64,000 bases of DNA. Origin: Methylocystis rosea SV97 (GTDB taxonomy: Bacteria > Pseudomonadota > Alphaproteobacteria > Rhizobiales > Beijerinckiaceae). This document shows, one piece after another, positions 49,456-58,520 of this stretch (position 1 is its first letter; each line of letters starts with the position of its first letter). The notes beneath the pieces were generated by a model, which worked only from the letters and a program-made list of their open reading frames with translations, was not told the origin of the DNA and made no database searches. A program made the position numbers and the translations under genes. The stretch is from contig NZ_KB889963.1 of assembly GCF_000372845.1 (NCBI RefSeq), forward strand, positions 2,117,923 through 2,181,922. The letters run 5' to 3'.

Positions 49456-49600
49456 TGTCCAATTTCCCGGCGCATTCGCGAATGAACGTCCGCAGCCTTA
49501 GAGGCGGTGCGAACGAAGCGAGGAAGGCCTTCCGTATGATGCCTCTTTGCAACTCACCGAAGTCTTGGCCTGAAGACGGCGGGAGTGTCAATCGCCCGCG

Positions 49601-51184
49601 TTAGAGCGGGTGATACTGATACAGCCAATTTTCCGAAAGCACGTCATCGCCGTTCTTGAGGAACAGGCGCATCTCCACTGGCTCAGAGCCTTCCACGGTC
49701 AGGTCGAATTGCGCCCGCCAATGGCCCGGCACATTGTCAAAAACCGCCTCTGTGAACACGTAGGAGAACGTTCCGCGCGACGCCCATAACACGGGTTCGG
49801 GTTTCACGCCGAAGGGAAGTTTCGCGAGCGGCTCGCCTAGAAACTCCACCATGAACTTCCTTACTCCCTTGGGTCGAGGCCTGCCGGGCTGGCCGCCGTT
49901 GCCGAGCCTCGTCGCGACGCAGCGCGCGAGTTTGGTCGGGTAGGGCTCGTCCGCAAGCCAGTGCAGCCGATAGGAATATTCGAAGGAGGCGCCGGGAACG
50001 GCGGGCTTCTCGGGCGCCCAGATGACGACGATATTGTCGTGGATCTCGTCGTCCGTCGGAATTTCGATTAGCTGAATCGCGCCCTTGCCCCAGTCGCCCT
50101 TGGGTTCGATCCAGACGCTCGGACGGCGATCATAGAAGACGTTGTCGAGATAATGATCGTAATTGCGGTCGCGCTGCATCAGGCCGAAGCCCTTGGGATT
50201 ATTGTCGCCAAACGCCGACGCCATGACCCGGTTCGGATTGTTCAACGGCCGCCACAAGCGCTCGCCTGCGCCTGTCCACATGCTCAATCCATCGGAATCA
50301 TGCACTTCCGGCCGCCAATCGATGGCCGTCGGTTTCGCGGTCTCCGAGAACCAGAACATCGAGGTGAGCGGCGCGACGCCAAAGCGCGTGAAGGCGCCGC
50401 GCAAATGCAGCGAGCAGTCGATGTCCATGACGACGCCCTTGCCGCGCGTCATCAGGAAGCGATAGGCGCCGACGATCGACGGCCCTTCTAGCAGCGCATG
50501 CAGGACGACGCCGTCGGCGGTCTCCGGGCCGATGTAAATTTCAGTGAAATCGGGGAATTCTTCGTTCGACCCCGCCTGCCAGGTATCGAGCGCGACGCCG
50601 CGGGCCGACATGCCATACTGGCGCAATTCGCCGATCGCGCGGAAATATGACGCGCCCAGAAACGCCACCCAGTCGTTTTTCTTCCAGTCGAGCGCGCCGT
50701 CCTTGGCCTCCTGAATGCGAAATCCCGCGAAGCCGGCGCCGGGCGGCAGTTGGCGCGCGATCGAATCCGCCGGCATATTGAAGTAGCTCGTATCGTAAAG
50801 AACCTCGCGCGCCTCGCCGTTTTCGACGACATTCATGCGCACGGCCTTCTTGAAGAACATCCCAAGGTGGAAGAACTCTACGGGGAAGCGGTCCTTGGTG
50901 TCGGCGAAAAGCGCGTGATCGGTGTTGTAGGAGATCTGTCCCCACTTCTCGTAGTCGATCTGCGAGGTGATCTCGGGGGCAGGGATATTCGGCTTGCGGT
51001 AAGGCTCTTTGATAAGGCGCTGCGCCGTCTGCTTGAGCGTCTCGAAGGAGAATGGCCGCGCTTCGCCGAGCCGAAGATTGGAGACGCTTGTCGCCGCCTC
51101 GCTGCGGGGCGCGCCGACTGCGCCCAAGGCGCTCGTCGCCGCCGCCGCTTTGATAAACGAGCGACGATCCTGCTTCTCGACCAT
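49601..51184 (-). CDS. Periplasmic glucan biosynthesis protein, OpgD/OpgG family
   Basis: A 527-residue periplasmic protein needed for osmoregulated periplasmic glucans. It starts at ATG 51184 with AAGGA upstream; an ATG at 51265 adds 27 basic residues without a ribosome site. The twin-arginine signal DRRSFIKAAAATSALGA points to Tat export, like OpgD. The core matches the family: FDTLKQTAQ-like start, YDTSYFNMPADSIARQLPPGAGFAGFR, and RDRNYDHYLDNVFYDRRPS. The C terminus binds no known cofactor. Confidence 0.9.
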   Translation of the reverse strand: MVEKQDRRSFIKAAAATSALGAVGAPRSEAATSVSNLRLGEARPFSFETLKQTAQRLIKEPYRKPNIPAPEITSQIDYEKWGQISYNTDHALFADTKDRFPVEFFHLGMFFKKAVRMNVVENGEAREVLYDTSYFNMPADSIARQLPPGAGFAGFRIQEAKDGALDWKKNDWVAFLGASYFRAIGELRQYGMSARGVALDTWQAGSNEEFPDFTEIYIGPETADGVVLHALLEGPSIVGAYRFLMTRGKGVVMDIDCSLHLRGAFTRFGVAPLTSMFWFSETAKPTAIDWRPEVHDSDGLSMWTGAGERLWRPLNNPNRVMASAFGDNNPKGFGLMQRDRNYDHYLDNVFYDRRPSVWIEPKGDWGKGAIQLIEIPTDDEIHDNIVVIWAPEKPAVPGASFEYSYRLHWLADEPYPTKLARCVATRLGNGGQPGRPRPKGVRKFMVEFLGEPLAKLPFGVKPEPVLWASRGTFSYVFTEAVFDNVPGHWRAQFDLTVEGSEPVEMRLFLKNGDDVLSENWLYQYHPL

Positions 51185-51283
51185 CTCGGCGTCCTTGTTG
51201 CGAAGTTTGGGAGATGCGCGCCTGGGTCTACCGCCGCCGCGAGCCTGTCGGGGGGCGCGAGACATTAAAGCGCAGGACCCTAA

Positions 51284-51517
51284 TTAGCCGCGAATCGGCT
51301 CATTGCGGATGGCGGTCCGCATGAAGAAGTAGAGTCCGATTAGCCCGGCGAGGGAGAAGATGATTTCGAGCGAGCGGCTGATGAGGGGATCAAGCTGAAA
51401 AAGCCCGCCCAGCGCCCAGCCCGCGGCCCAGGATGCGCCGACAAGCTCGGTGCCAACTAAGATCGCCACGGCGACGAGCGTCGACAGGCGCAGATAATTG
51501 ATGGGCTTCTGGCTCAT
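51284..51517 (-). CDS. Small membrane protein, 77 residues
   Basis: A short protein with two transmembrane helices (LSTLVAVAILVGTELVGASWA, IIFSLAGLIGLYFFM) and short polar ends. No family is recognised. It lies 99 bp upstream of the OpgD/OpgG-like gene on the same strand, so it may be expressed with it. Confidence 0.65.
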   Translation of the reverse strand: MSQKPINYLRLSTLVAVAILVGTELVGASWAAGWALGGLFQLDPLISRSLEIIFSLAGLIGLYFFMRTAIRNEPIRG

Positions 51518-51789
51518 GACGTCATTCTCGAGCTCGACCCCTTAACAGGCGGCCGACGCCGCGCTCGAGTCGTGCTATAGCAAAGGCTGCTGCAAGGCAA
51601 GCCGGACGGAGCGCGCCGCGGCGCGCAGACGGTGTCGAAGTCATGGATCTGGAACGCTAATTGACGCGCGCCGCGATCGCGTTTCGCTTCTCTCCGTCTT
51701 TCCGCTTGTATGTTTTGGCGCCGCAACGATAATCGGCGCCGCCGAAGGCGCGGCGCGCTCGCCACGTCGCGAATTCGAAAGGGGGACGT

Positions 51790-53250
51790 TTGTTCGAGGG
51801 CGCCAGCAAGAGCTATCTGAACCGCAAATCCGTTCACAAGATCATCGCCGATCACGCCGCCGAAGGAGACGGCCTCAAGCGCGCGCTCGGCTGGGCGTCG
51901 TTGATGTCGCTCGGAGTCGGCGGAATCATCGGCGCCGGCATTTTCGTGCTGACCGGCACGGCGGCGGCGAACTATGCCGGACCCGGCGTGATGATCTCTT
52001 TTATTCTATCGGGGCTCGCCTGCGCCTTTGTCGCCCTCTGCTACGCGGAGCTTGCGTCGCTCATTCCCGTCGCGGGGAGCACCTACACCTACACTTATGT
52101 GACGCTCGGCGAGATTTTCGCCTGGATCATCGGCTGGAATCTCATTCTGGAATATGCCGCTGGCGCCGCAACGGTCGCCGTTGGCTGGGCCGGCTACTTC
52201 AATCGCGTGATGCAAGGGCTCGGGATCCATGTGCCGCCCGAGCTGACCACCGCCTTTTTCGCCGATCCGACAGCGCCTGGGGCGCCGCCCGGCGCTGTGC
52301 ATGGGTTGTTTAACGTCCCCGCCGCTGTGATCATCCTGTTGCTCACCGCGCTGCTCGTGCGTGGCACGAGCGAGTCGACGCTCTTCAATAATATCATCGT
52401 CGCGATCAAGGTCGTGGTCGTGCTGATGGTGATCGTTGTCGGCGCTGCGCATATCGACCAAGCCAATTGGTCGCCGCTCATTCCGGAGAACGCCGGCGAG
52501 TTCGGCACATACGGCTGGAGCGGCGTCGTGCGCGGCGCTTCGGTGGTGTTCTTCGCCTATATCGGATTCGACTCCGTCTCGACCGCTGCGCAGGAGGCGC
52601 ATAATCCACAACGGGACGTGCCGATCGGCATTATCGGCTCGCTCATCATCTGCACGATCCTTTACGTCGCCGTCGCGGCGGTCGCTACTGGCGTCGTAAA
52701 CTACAAGGAGCTCGGCGTCCCCGATCCCATGGCGCTGGTAATGGATCGCACCGGCGTGTCGTGGCTCGCCTGGGCCGTGAAACTCGGCGCGCTTGCCGGA
52801 CTGACGACGGCGATTCTGGTGCTGCTCTACGGACAGACGCGGATCTTCTTCGCGATGGCGCATGACGGCCTGCTGCCGCCGATCTTCGCAAGGCTTCACC
52901 CGGAATGGCGCACGCCCGCCGTGAGCCAGATCCTGGTCGGCGTGGTCGTTGCGCTCGCGGCAGGTCTATTGCCGCTCGATGTGCTTGGGGAGATGGTGAG
53001 CATCGGCACGCTGGCGGCCTTCGCGCTTGTCTGCCTGGCGGTGATCAAACTGCGCAAAATGCATCCGGAAATCAGGCGTCCGTTCCGCGCGCCGGGAATC
53101 CCATGGTTGCCGGTCGCCGGCATTTTGTCCTGTTTCGCGCTGATGGTCGCGCTTCCGCTCGACACCTGGCTCCGGCTGCTGATCTGGACCGTCATCGGGA
53201 TCGCGATCTACCTCCTTTATGGCATCAAGCACGCCAAGCGCCTCCATTAG
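51790..53250 (+). CDS. APC-superfamily amino acid permease
   Basis: A 486-residue transporter with about 12 membrane helices. The GVGGIIGAGIFVLTGTAA motif is the substrate-binding first helix of the cationic amino acid transporter group, with PVAGSTYTYTYVTLGE and FFAYIGFDSVSTAAQEA in later helices. It starts at TTG 51790 with AAAGGGGG upstream; no ATG near it fits. The substrate is probably an amino acid or amine, but exact specificity is not visible. Confidence 0.88.
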   Translation: MFEGASKSYLNRKSVHKIIADHAAEGDGLKRALGWASLMSLGVGGIIGAGIFVLTGTAAANYAGPGVMISFILSGLACAFVALCYAELASLIPVAGSTYTYTYVTLGEIFAWIIGWNLILEYAAGAATVAVGWAGYFNRVMQGLGIHVPPELTTAFFADPTAPGAPPGAVHGLFNVPAAVIILLLTALLVRGTSESTLFNNIIVAIKVVVVLMVIVVGAAHIDQANWSPLIPENAGEFGTYGWSGVVRGASVVFFAYIGFDSVSTAAQEAHNPQRDVPIGIIGSLIICTILYVAVAAVATGVVNYKELGVPDPMALVMDRTGVSWLAWAVKLGALAGLTTAILVLLYGQTRIFFAMAHDGLLPPIFARLHPEWRTPAVSQILVGVVVALAAGLLPLDVLGEMVSIGTLAAFALVCLAVIKLRKMHPEIRRPFRAPGIPWLPVAGILSCFALMVALPLDTWLRLLIWTVIGIAIYLLYGIKHAKRLH

Positions 53251-53397
53251 GCGGCTGGCGCGACGAGATTGGCGACCTGAAAGCGCGAAGGGGGGAACCC
53301 TTGGCGGCCGGCGAGGTTACGACTTAGTCCCGATCATTCGTCGCATCGGAATGATCGGGTCGTGACCTTTCGGAATGTCAAACGGGGTTCTCGCGAT

Positions 53398-54840
53398 ATG
53401 AATGCGCCGGCGATCGTCTGGTTTCGCAATGACTTGCGCATCTCTGACAATCCGGCGCTTCTGGCGGCTGCTCGATCGGGAGCGCCGCTCGTCGCCCTTT
53501 ACATCCTGGACGATGAAAGCCCCGGAGAATGGCGCACCGGCGCCGCTGCGCGTTGGTGGCTGCACCATTCTCTGAGAGCGCTGTCCGAGAGCCTCGCCAG
53601 CAGGGGCCTGACGCTGACCCTGCGCCGCGGGCGCGCTCCCTACGTCTTTGAGCAGATCATCGCCGAAACCGGCGCCGGCGCCGTCTTCTGGAACAAGCTC
53701 TACGAGCCTTGGGCGATGCGGCGAGACGCCGAACTCGAGGCGCAGCTGGCCGACGATGCAGTAGAAGCCCGTTGTTTCCATGAGTCGCTGCTCTTTGAGC
53801 CGGAGACGCTTCGCACCAAACAGGGCGAGAGCTTCCGCATGTTCACGCCTTTTTGGCGGGCCTGCCTCGCCGCGCCGCCGCCGGAGCGGCCGCTTCCGGC
53901 GCCCGAGGTTTTGCACGCCGCGCCGCTTCCGCCCGACAGCGACGATCTCGACTCGTGGCGGCTGCTGCCCCAAAATCCCGATTGGGCGATCGGCATGCGC
54001 AAGGTCTGGCTCGTCGGCGAGACGGCCGCGCGCGCCGAACTTGCAGACTTCGCGCGCCACCATGTCGTCGACTACAAGGTTGAACGCGACTTCATGGGCA
54101 GAGTCGGCGTCTCCAGGCTTTCCCCGCATCTGCACTTTGGCGAATTGTCGCCGCGCGAAGTCTGGCACGCGATCAGCGACCCCGGGAGCATCGGCGGCGA
54201 AGCCTATCTGAGGGAGCTTGGCTGGCGGGAGTTCTGCCATCACTTGCTGATCTCCCACTGCGACCTGCCTGACCGCCCTTTGGACAGGACCTTCGAGCGT
54301 TTTCCCTATCGCGACGACGAGACCTCGCTCGACGCCTGGCGGAACGGTCAGACCGGCTATCCGCTCGTCGACGCGGCGATGCGCGAATTGTGGATCACGG
54401 GCTGGATGCACAATCGCGCGCGTCTGGTTTCGGCGAGCTTCCTGATCAAGCACCTGCTCATTGACTGGCGGAAGGGGGAGCGCTGGTTCTGGGACACGCT
54501 GGTCGACGCCGATCTCGCCAACAACAGCGCCAATTGGCAGTGGGTGGCGGGCTGCGGCGCCGACGCCGCGCCTTACTTCCGCATCTTCAATCCCGCGCTT
54601 CAGGGTGAAAAATTCGATCCGGACGGCGCTTATGTGCGCCGTTACGTGCCGGAGCTCGCGGGGCTCGACGTCCGCTACATCCATCGTCCGTGGGCGGCGC
54701 CAGACGACGTCTTGCGCGCGGCCGGCGTCGTGCTTGGCGTCACCTATCCCCATCCGATCGTCGACCATGCCCAGGCGCGGGAGCGCGCGCTCGCCGCTTT
54801 CGAGGCCGTGCGGGCCCAACCGTCGTTGCGGGAAGCGTAG
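53398..54840 (+). CDS. phrB: Deoxyribodipyrimidine photolyase
   Basis: A 480-residue flavoenzyme that repairs UV pyrimidine dimers with blue light. The N-terminal antenna-binding domain starts IVWFRNDLRISDNPAL. FAD-binding and catalytic motifs are present: LGWREFCHHLL, WRNGQTGYPLVDAAMREL, MHNRARLV and DADLANNSANWQWVAGCGAD. The length fits class I CPD photolyases. The ATG at 53398 begins the conserved N terminus; a TTG-type start 36 bp upstream is less likely. Confidence 0.95.
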   Translation: MNAPAIVWFRNDLRISDNPALLAAARSGAPLVALYILDDESPGEWRTGAAARWWLHHSLRALSESLASRGLTLTLRRGRAPYVFEQIIAETGAGAVFWNKLYEPWAMRRDAELEAQLADDAVEARCFHESLLFEPETLRTKQGESFRMFTPFWRACLAAPPPERPLPAPEVLHAAPLPPDSDDLDSWRLLPQNPDWAIGMRKVWLVGETAARAELADFARHHVVDYKVERDFMGRVGVSRLSPHLHFGELSPREVWHAISDPGSIGGEAYLRELGWREFCHHLLISHCDLPDRPLDRTFERFPYRDDETSLDAWRNGQTGYPLVDAAMRELWITGWMHNRARLVSASFLIKHLLIDWRKGERWFWDTLVDADLANNSANWQWVAGCGADAAPYFRIFNPALQGEKFDPDGAYVRRYVPELAGLDVRYIHRPWAAPDDVLRAAGVVLGVTYPHPIVDHAQARERALAAFEAVRAQPSLREA

Positions 54841-54955
54841 CGGCAAAGCCTCTGACGTCCTGGGCGGTCATTGGAGGAGGCGCCGACGAGGCAGTCTTCG
54901 GCCTCAATGGCTCAGCCGCTCGCCAATGTCGCCGCGACCCGGTAAAGCCGGCGGC

Positions 54956-55978
54956 ATGTCTCACGCCGTTCATCCCTTCGAAGAAATCCGTATCCTGCTG
55001 GCGGCGCTGCCCGGCCCCGATCTGCAAGCCGCGGAGGCGGTCCGCGCGCGTGACGGCCGGCTCACCAAGCCGCCCGGCGCGCTCGGTCGTCTCGAAGAGA
55101 TCGTCGAATGGCTCGCAGCCTGGCAGGGCAGGGCGGAGCCCGCGATCGAGCGCCCCCTCGTCGCGGTTTTCGCCGCCAATCACGGCGTCGTGGCGCAGGG
55201 CGTTTCAGCTTTCCCGGCGAGCGTCACCCAGCAGATGGTGGCGAATTTTCTCACTGGCGGCGCGGCGATCAATCAGATCTGCAAGTCTTATGGCGTCGGC
55301 CTGAAAGTCTATGAGCTGGCGCTCGAACGGCCGACCGCCGACTTTACTGAATCTCCCGCCATGGACGAGCGCGAAGCGGCGGCGACCTTCGCCTATGGGA
55401 TGGAGGCGATCCAGGGCGATATCGATCTCTTGGCGCCAGGCGAGATGGGCATCGGCAATACGACGAGCGCGGCGGCGATCTATGCCGCGCTTTACGGCGG
55501 GCCCGCCTCGCGCTGGACCGGACGCGGCACGGGCGTCGACGACGCCGGGCTTTCGCGCAAGAACGCCGCGATCGACGCCGCGCTGGCGTTGCATGCTCGG
55601 GATCTCGCCGATCCTTTGGAAATCCTGCGCCGGCTCGGCGGGCGGGAGATCGCGGCCATGATGGGCGCTATCGCCGCCGCGCGGCTCAACCGCATTCCCG
55701 TGGTGCTTGACGGCTATGTCGCCTGCGCCGCCGCGGCGCTACTCCACGCCATCGCGCCCGAGTCGATCGCCCATTGCTTAGCGGGCCATGTCTCGGCGGA
55801 GGGCGCGCATCGCGAAGTTCTGACGCGGCTTGGCAAACGCCCGCTGCTCGATCTCGACATGCGGCTCGGCGAAGGTTCGGGCGCGGCGCTGGCCATTGGC
55901 CTGATAAAAGCGGCGCTCGCATGTCACAGCGACATGGCCACGTTCGATAGCGCGGGCGTATCGGAAAAATCAGTATAA
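54956..55978 (+). CDS. cobT: Nicotinate-nucleotide-dimethylbenzimidazole phosphoribosyltransferase
   Basis: A 340-residue enzyme that forms alpha-ribazole phosphate from dimethylbenzimidazole, supplying CobS. Family motifs: LTKPPGALGRLEEI, FAANHGVVAQGVSAFPASVT, GEMGIGNTTSAAA and GGREIAAMMGAI, and the catalytic glutamate lies in the LRLGEGSGAA-like segment near the end (DMRLGEGSGAALA). ATG 54956 begins MSHAVHPFEEIR. cobS is 19 kb away on the same strand, so the two are not one operon. Confidence 0.95.
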   Translation: MSHAVHPFEEIRILLAALPGPDLQAAEAVRARDGRLTKPPGALGRLEEIVEWLAAWQGRAEPAIERPLVAVFAANHGVVAQGVSAFPASVTQQMVANFLTGGAAINQICKSYGVGLKVYELALERPTADFTESPAMDEREAAATFAYGMEAIQGDIDLLAPGEMGIGNTTSAAAIYAALYGGPASRWTGRGTGVDDAGLSRKNAAIDAALALHARDLADPLEILRRLGGREIAAMMGAIAAARLNRIPVVLDGYVACAAAALLHAIAPESIAHCLAGHVSAEGAHREVLTRLGKRPLLDLDMRLGEGSGAALAIGLIKAALACHSDMATFDSAGVSEKSV

Positions 55979-56077
55979 TTGCGATTGCCGCGCTTCTTCT
56001 CAAGAAACTGTCACATAGGCATGTGCATTGAAGTCGGACCGACGGCGCGCAGCTGGCGCCATAAGGAGCCCGGTTGC

Positions 56078-57031
56078 ATGAGTTCAAACCTTACATCCCA
56101 CGTTGCGGCGATCATTTTGGTGGCGGCGCTCGTGGCGGCGCTGACCTTTCATCTCACCCGGATCTTGACTCCGCAGAGGCTACTTCATCTGGCGTATGCC
56201 GCCGCCGCGCTCGGGCTGATCTATCTCCTGGGCGACGCCGCGTTCGGCTGGAGCTTCGCCGGCGCGGGCATGCTGCTCTGGGCCTATCTGGCGCTTTTCC
56301 TTCTTGCCGCAGCCCAGGCGGTCCGTCGCCGCATGACGCTGGGCGCGATTGGCCTGCCATGGCTATCGGCGCTGATTCAGCTCGGGGTCGTCGCCTATAT
56401 GTTTGCCCCTCTATCATTCCAGAAGCCGCCGGTGACGGCGGCGCTGTTCCTGTATTTCGCCTTCGAGGCGCTGGTCTGGCTGCGCGGAAGCGAGCCGGAA
56501 GAGCAGCACACGCGCGCCGCGGATGGTCGGGAGCGGCCGGCGCTCGTTCCCCCTAAGCGCCGACGCGGACTTGCCGAGGCCTCGCTTGTCGCAGCCGCTC
56601 TCGCGATCGCCTATTTGCTCTTCGTGGGACCCCGTGGGCCCAATGTCGGACCCGATTCGGCGACGGCGCAGCTGCAGGAGCCCCAACCCGAGCAGACTGG
56701 CGAATCCGCCGAGCCAACCGAACCTGCCGCGGCCGTCGCGCAGACCGAGCCCGCGGCGTCGGACGCTGCGCCGAAAGCGGAGAGCGAGGCCAGCCAATCG
56801 ACGGAGCCCGCTGCTCAGGTCGCGGCCAATGAGTCTGCGGTCCCTCCCGCACCCGCCGTGGACAGCGGAACGTATACGGCGCGCGCGGGGGACACGTTTA
56901 AATCCATCGCCAGGCGGCTCTACGGCGCAACCAGCAAATGGCGCGCGATCGCCGAGCGCAATCCCGATCTAAAGTCGAAAAAGCTGCGCGCCGGTCAGCT
57001 CGTCAATCTGCCGTCAGCGCCGACGCGATGA
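56078..57031 (+). CDS. Membrane protein with C-terminal LysM domain
   Basis: A 317-residue protein. The N-terminal half has several hydrophobic helices (SHVAAIILVAALVAALTF, LAYAAAALGLIYLLGDAA, LLWAYLALFLLAAAQA, and further). A Pro/Ala/Glu-rich linker (about 200-265) precedes a LysM domain (about 267-314) with YTARAGDTFKSIARRLYG, a peptidoglycan-binding fold. This layout suggests a membrane protein reaching into the cell wall. ATG 56078 follows AAGGAG. No specific function is known. Confidence 0.8.
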   Translation: MSSNLTSHVAAIILVAALVAALTFHLTRILTPQRLLHLAYAAAALGLIYLLGDAAFGWSFAGAGMLLWAYLALFLLAAAQAVRRRMTLGAIGLPWLSALIQLGVVAYMFAPLSFQKPPVTAALFLYFAFEALVWLRGSEPEEQHTRAADGRERPALVPPKRRRGLAEASLVAAALAIAYLLFVGPRGPNVGPDSATAQLQEPQPEQTGESAEPTEPAAAVAQTEPAASDAAPKAESEASQSTEPAAQVAANESAVPPAPAVDSGTYTARAGDTFKSIARRLYGATSKWRAIAERNPDLKSKKLRAGQLVNLPSAPTR

Positions 57032-57107
57032 GGTGAGGGAGTATGGCGTGAAATCTCGGCGGCTCTTATCGAACCGCCGAGACGCCTGTGATCGGCCCCG
57101 CGCCAAA

Positions 57108-57488
57108 TCAGCACATGCAGAGCGCTTCGGACGCCTGATCGTTCCAGCGGTCGCCGACGTAACGATAGCTTCTGTTTGAACGAAATCTCGAGCCGCCCTG
57201 ATTGACGTGCTGCCATAATGTGAGGGTGCATCCGTCCTTCACGCGGAACGACGAAACATGATCGTTCCACGACGGATTGTAGATCGTGCTTTCACACCCG
57301 CCGCCGTGGCCGTTCGTCGTGCATCCGAGACTTTCGCCGCGCACCATCTTCATCCGCTCAAAATTGTGGAGCGTGTAGCCGGAGCCGCCATAGTCTCGAT
57401 GCTGGAAAATCCGGCAGGTCGCCTGCGCGCTGGCCGGAAAAAACAAGAGGGCCGCCGTGAGGGCGGCCGCTGTATAGCAAGCCTTCAT
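57108..57488 (-). CDS. Secreted beta/gamma-crystallin-like protein
   Basis: A 126-residue protein with a clear signal peptide (AALTAALLFFPASAQA). Two halves show the beta/gamma-crystallin motif pattern: CRIFQHRDYGGSGYTLH in the first and LTLWQHVNQGGSRFRSNRSY in the second. Seven cysteines (including CESTIY and CMC) suggest disulphides. Such proteins are thought to bind calcium or act as stress proteins. A GGAGAG ribosome site precedes the ATG. Confidence 0.75.
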   Translation of the reverse strand: MKACYTAAALTAALLFFPASAQATCRIFQHRDYGGSGYTLHNFERMKMVRGESLGCTTNGHGGGCESTIYNPSWNDHVSSFRVKDGCTLTLWQHVNQGGSRFRSNRSYRYVGDRWNDQASEALCMC

Positions 57489-57568
57489 CTCAAACTCTCC
57501 GAAAAAGAAATTTAAATAGTCCGCATCAGCACGTTAACGTGCTGCGTTCTAATTGGTTCCGCGTCCCA

Positions 57569-57616
57569 GATCACGCTGCATTTGGGCGCATCGCCCAAAT
57601 GCAGATAATCGTGATC
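57569..57616. repeat. Palindromic hairpin element 1
   Basis: A perfect 13-bp stem (CTGCATTTGGGCG / CGCCCAAATGCAG) around loop CAT (57589-57591), extended by a 7-bp outer stem (GATCACG / CGTGATC) across a 5-nt bulge (ATAAT). It is an interspersed palindrome of a type widespread in Hyphomicrobiales, in the gap upstream of the crystallin gene. Confidence 0.8.
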
Positions 57617-57630
57617 GACTCCCAAAGTGT

Positions 57631-57681
57631 AGAGCGCGCTCTACGCGAAAAACCGGTTCCCACTTTTTCGCAGCGCGCTCT
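57631..57681. repeat. Palindromic hairpin element 2, overlapping a stop codon
   Basis: AGAGCGCGCT (57631-57640) pairs with AGCGCGCTCT (57672-57681), and inside it GCGAAAAA (57645-57652) pairs with TTTTTCGC (57664-57671) around CCGGTTCCCAC. The stop codon of the 5-FCL gene lies at its edge. The 11 bp CGCTCTAGGCG at its end recur at 58637-58647. Confidence 0.85.
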
Positions 57682-58282
57682 AGGCGGCGGCGGTTGCGAA
57701 CCGCAGCGTCTCCTGCTCGGTCATGACGGCGTCGAGCCGCTGGTCATGCGGTTCGATCGGCACATGGTCTGCTTCCTGGCAGGAATAGGCGACGCCGACG
57801 GCGATGACCGGCTTTTTGGCGCGAAGGGTAGAGAGCGTGGCGTCATAGATGCCGCCGCCATAGCCCAGCCGAAAACCGCGCCGATCGAAGGCGGCGAGCG
57901 GCGAAAACACAATATCGGGGTCGTATGCAGGCTTGTCGTCCGAAGGCTCCGATAGGCCGAACGGCCCTTTGACGAGGTCGTCGCCCGGCGTGAAGGCGCG
58001 AAACACCAAGGGCTGACGCACCTTGTGCATGACCGGCAGCGTCACGCAAAAACCTGCGGCTGTGAGGGCATCGATGAGCGGTCGGGTGTTCAACTCGCTG
58101 CGGATCGGCCAATAGACGGAAACGACGGGCGGCGCGTTCAGTTTCGCATCGCGCGCAATGCCGGCGACGAGCGCGACGCCTTGGCGCGCGACGGAAGCGG
58201 CCGCCTCATGCGCTTCGTGCGGCGCGATGAGATCGCGGCGCGCCAGAGAACGGCGCCGCAGCTCGGCTTTCAAATCGCTCAT
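57680..58282 (-). CDS. 5-formyltetrahydrofolate cyclo-ligase
   Basis: A 200-residue enzyme that converts 5-formyl-THF to methenyl-THF with ATP. Motifs: VSVYWPIRSELNTRPLI, VFSPLAAFDRRGFRLGYGGGIYD (glycine-rich active site) and VGVAYSCQEADHVPIEPHDQRLD near the C terminus. ATG 58282 (MSDLKAEL) is used because the frame upstream runs through a structured RNA. In many proteobacteria this gene follows the 6S RNA gene, as here. Its stop codon lies in a palindromic element. Confidence 0.93.
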   Translation of the reverse strand: MSDLKAELRRRSLARRDLIAPHEAHEAAASVARQGVALVAGIARDAKLNAPPVVSVYWPIRSELNTRPLIDALTAAGFCVTLPVMHKVRQPLVFRAFTPGDDLVKGPFGLSEPSDDKPAYDPDIVFSPLAAFDRRGFRLGYGGGIYDATLSTLRAKKPVIAVGVAYSCQEADHVPIEPHDQRLDAVMTEQETLRFATAAA

Positions 58283-58299
58283 GCGAGAGCAATAACAGG

Positions 58300-58440
58300 G
58301 AAGGAGAGTGCGGGCCACAAGAGCCGTGGGACATCGATCCCGGGAACCTACAACGTAGGTGGGCGCCATATGACCAAGCCCACGGGCGAGGCCAGGGACA
58401 GCTCCCATAAGGATCGATAAGGCCCCGGGGAATAATAGTC
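58300..58440 (-). ncRNA. ssrS: Candidate 6S RNA (ssrS)
   Basis: This gap lies directly upstream of the 5-FCL gene, the conserved site of 6S RNA in proteobacteria. Read on the minus strand, the 8-bp ATCGATCC/GGATCGAT (58418-58411 with 58339-58332) can pair over long range, a hairpin ACCTACGTTGTAGGT (58359-58345) lies within, and GGGGCC and GGCCCG flanks (58426-58421 and 58316-58311) can close the base. This fits a long rod with internal loops. 6S RNA binds the housekeeping RNA polymerase in slow growth. The exact ends are estimated. Confidence 0.6.
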
Positions 58441-58520
58441 CTGCACGCACCCCGCAGCGCCGCCCAATGAATGTAGCGCTATGCGCGGCCGGGCGCCAGT
58501 GGCGTCTGCGAGTTTCGCCA

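Noticed and set aside
58283-58450. N-terminal extension of the 5-FCL protein to 58450
   Set aside because: The extra residues do not resemble the family and the DNA there is better explained as a structured RNA.
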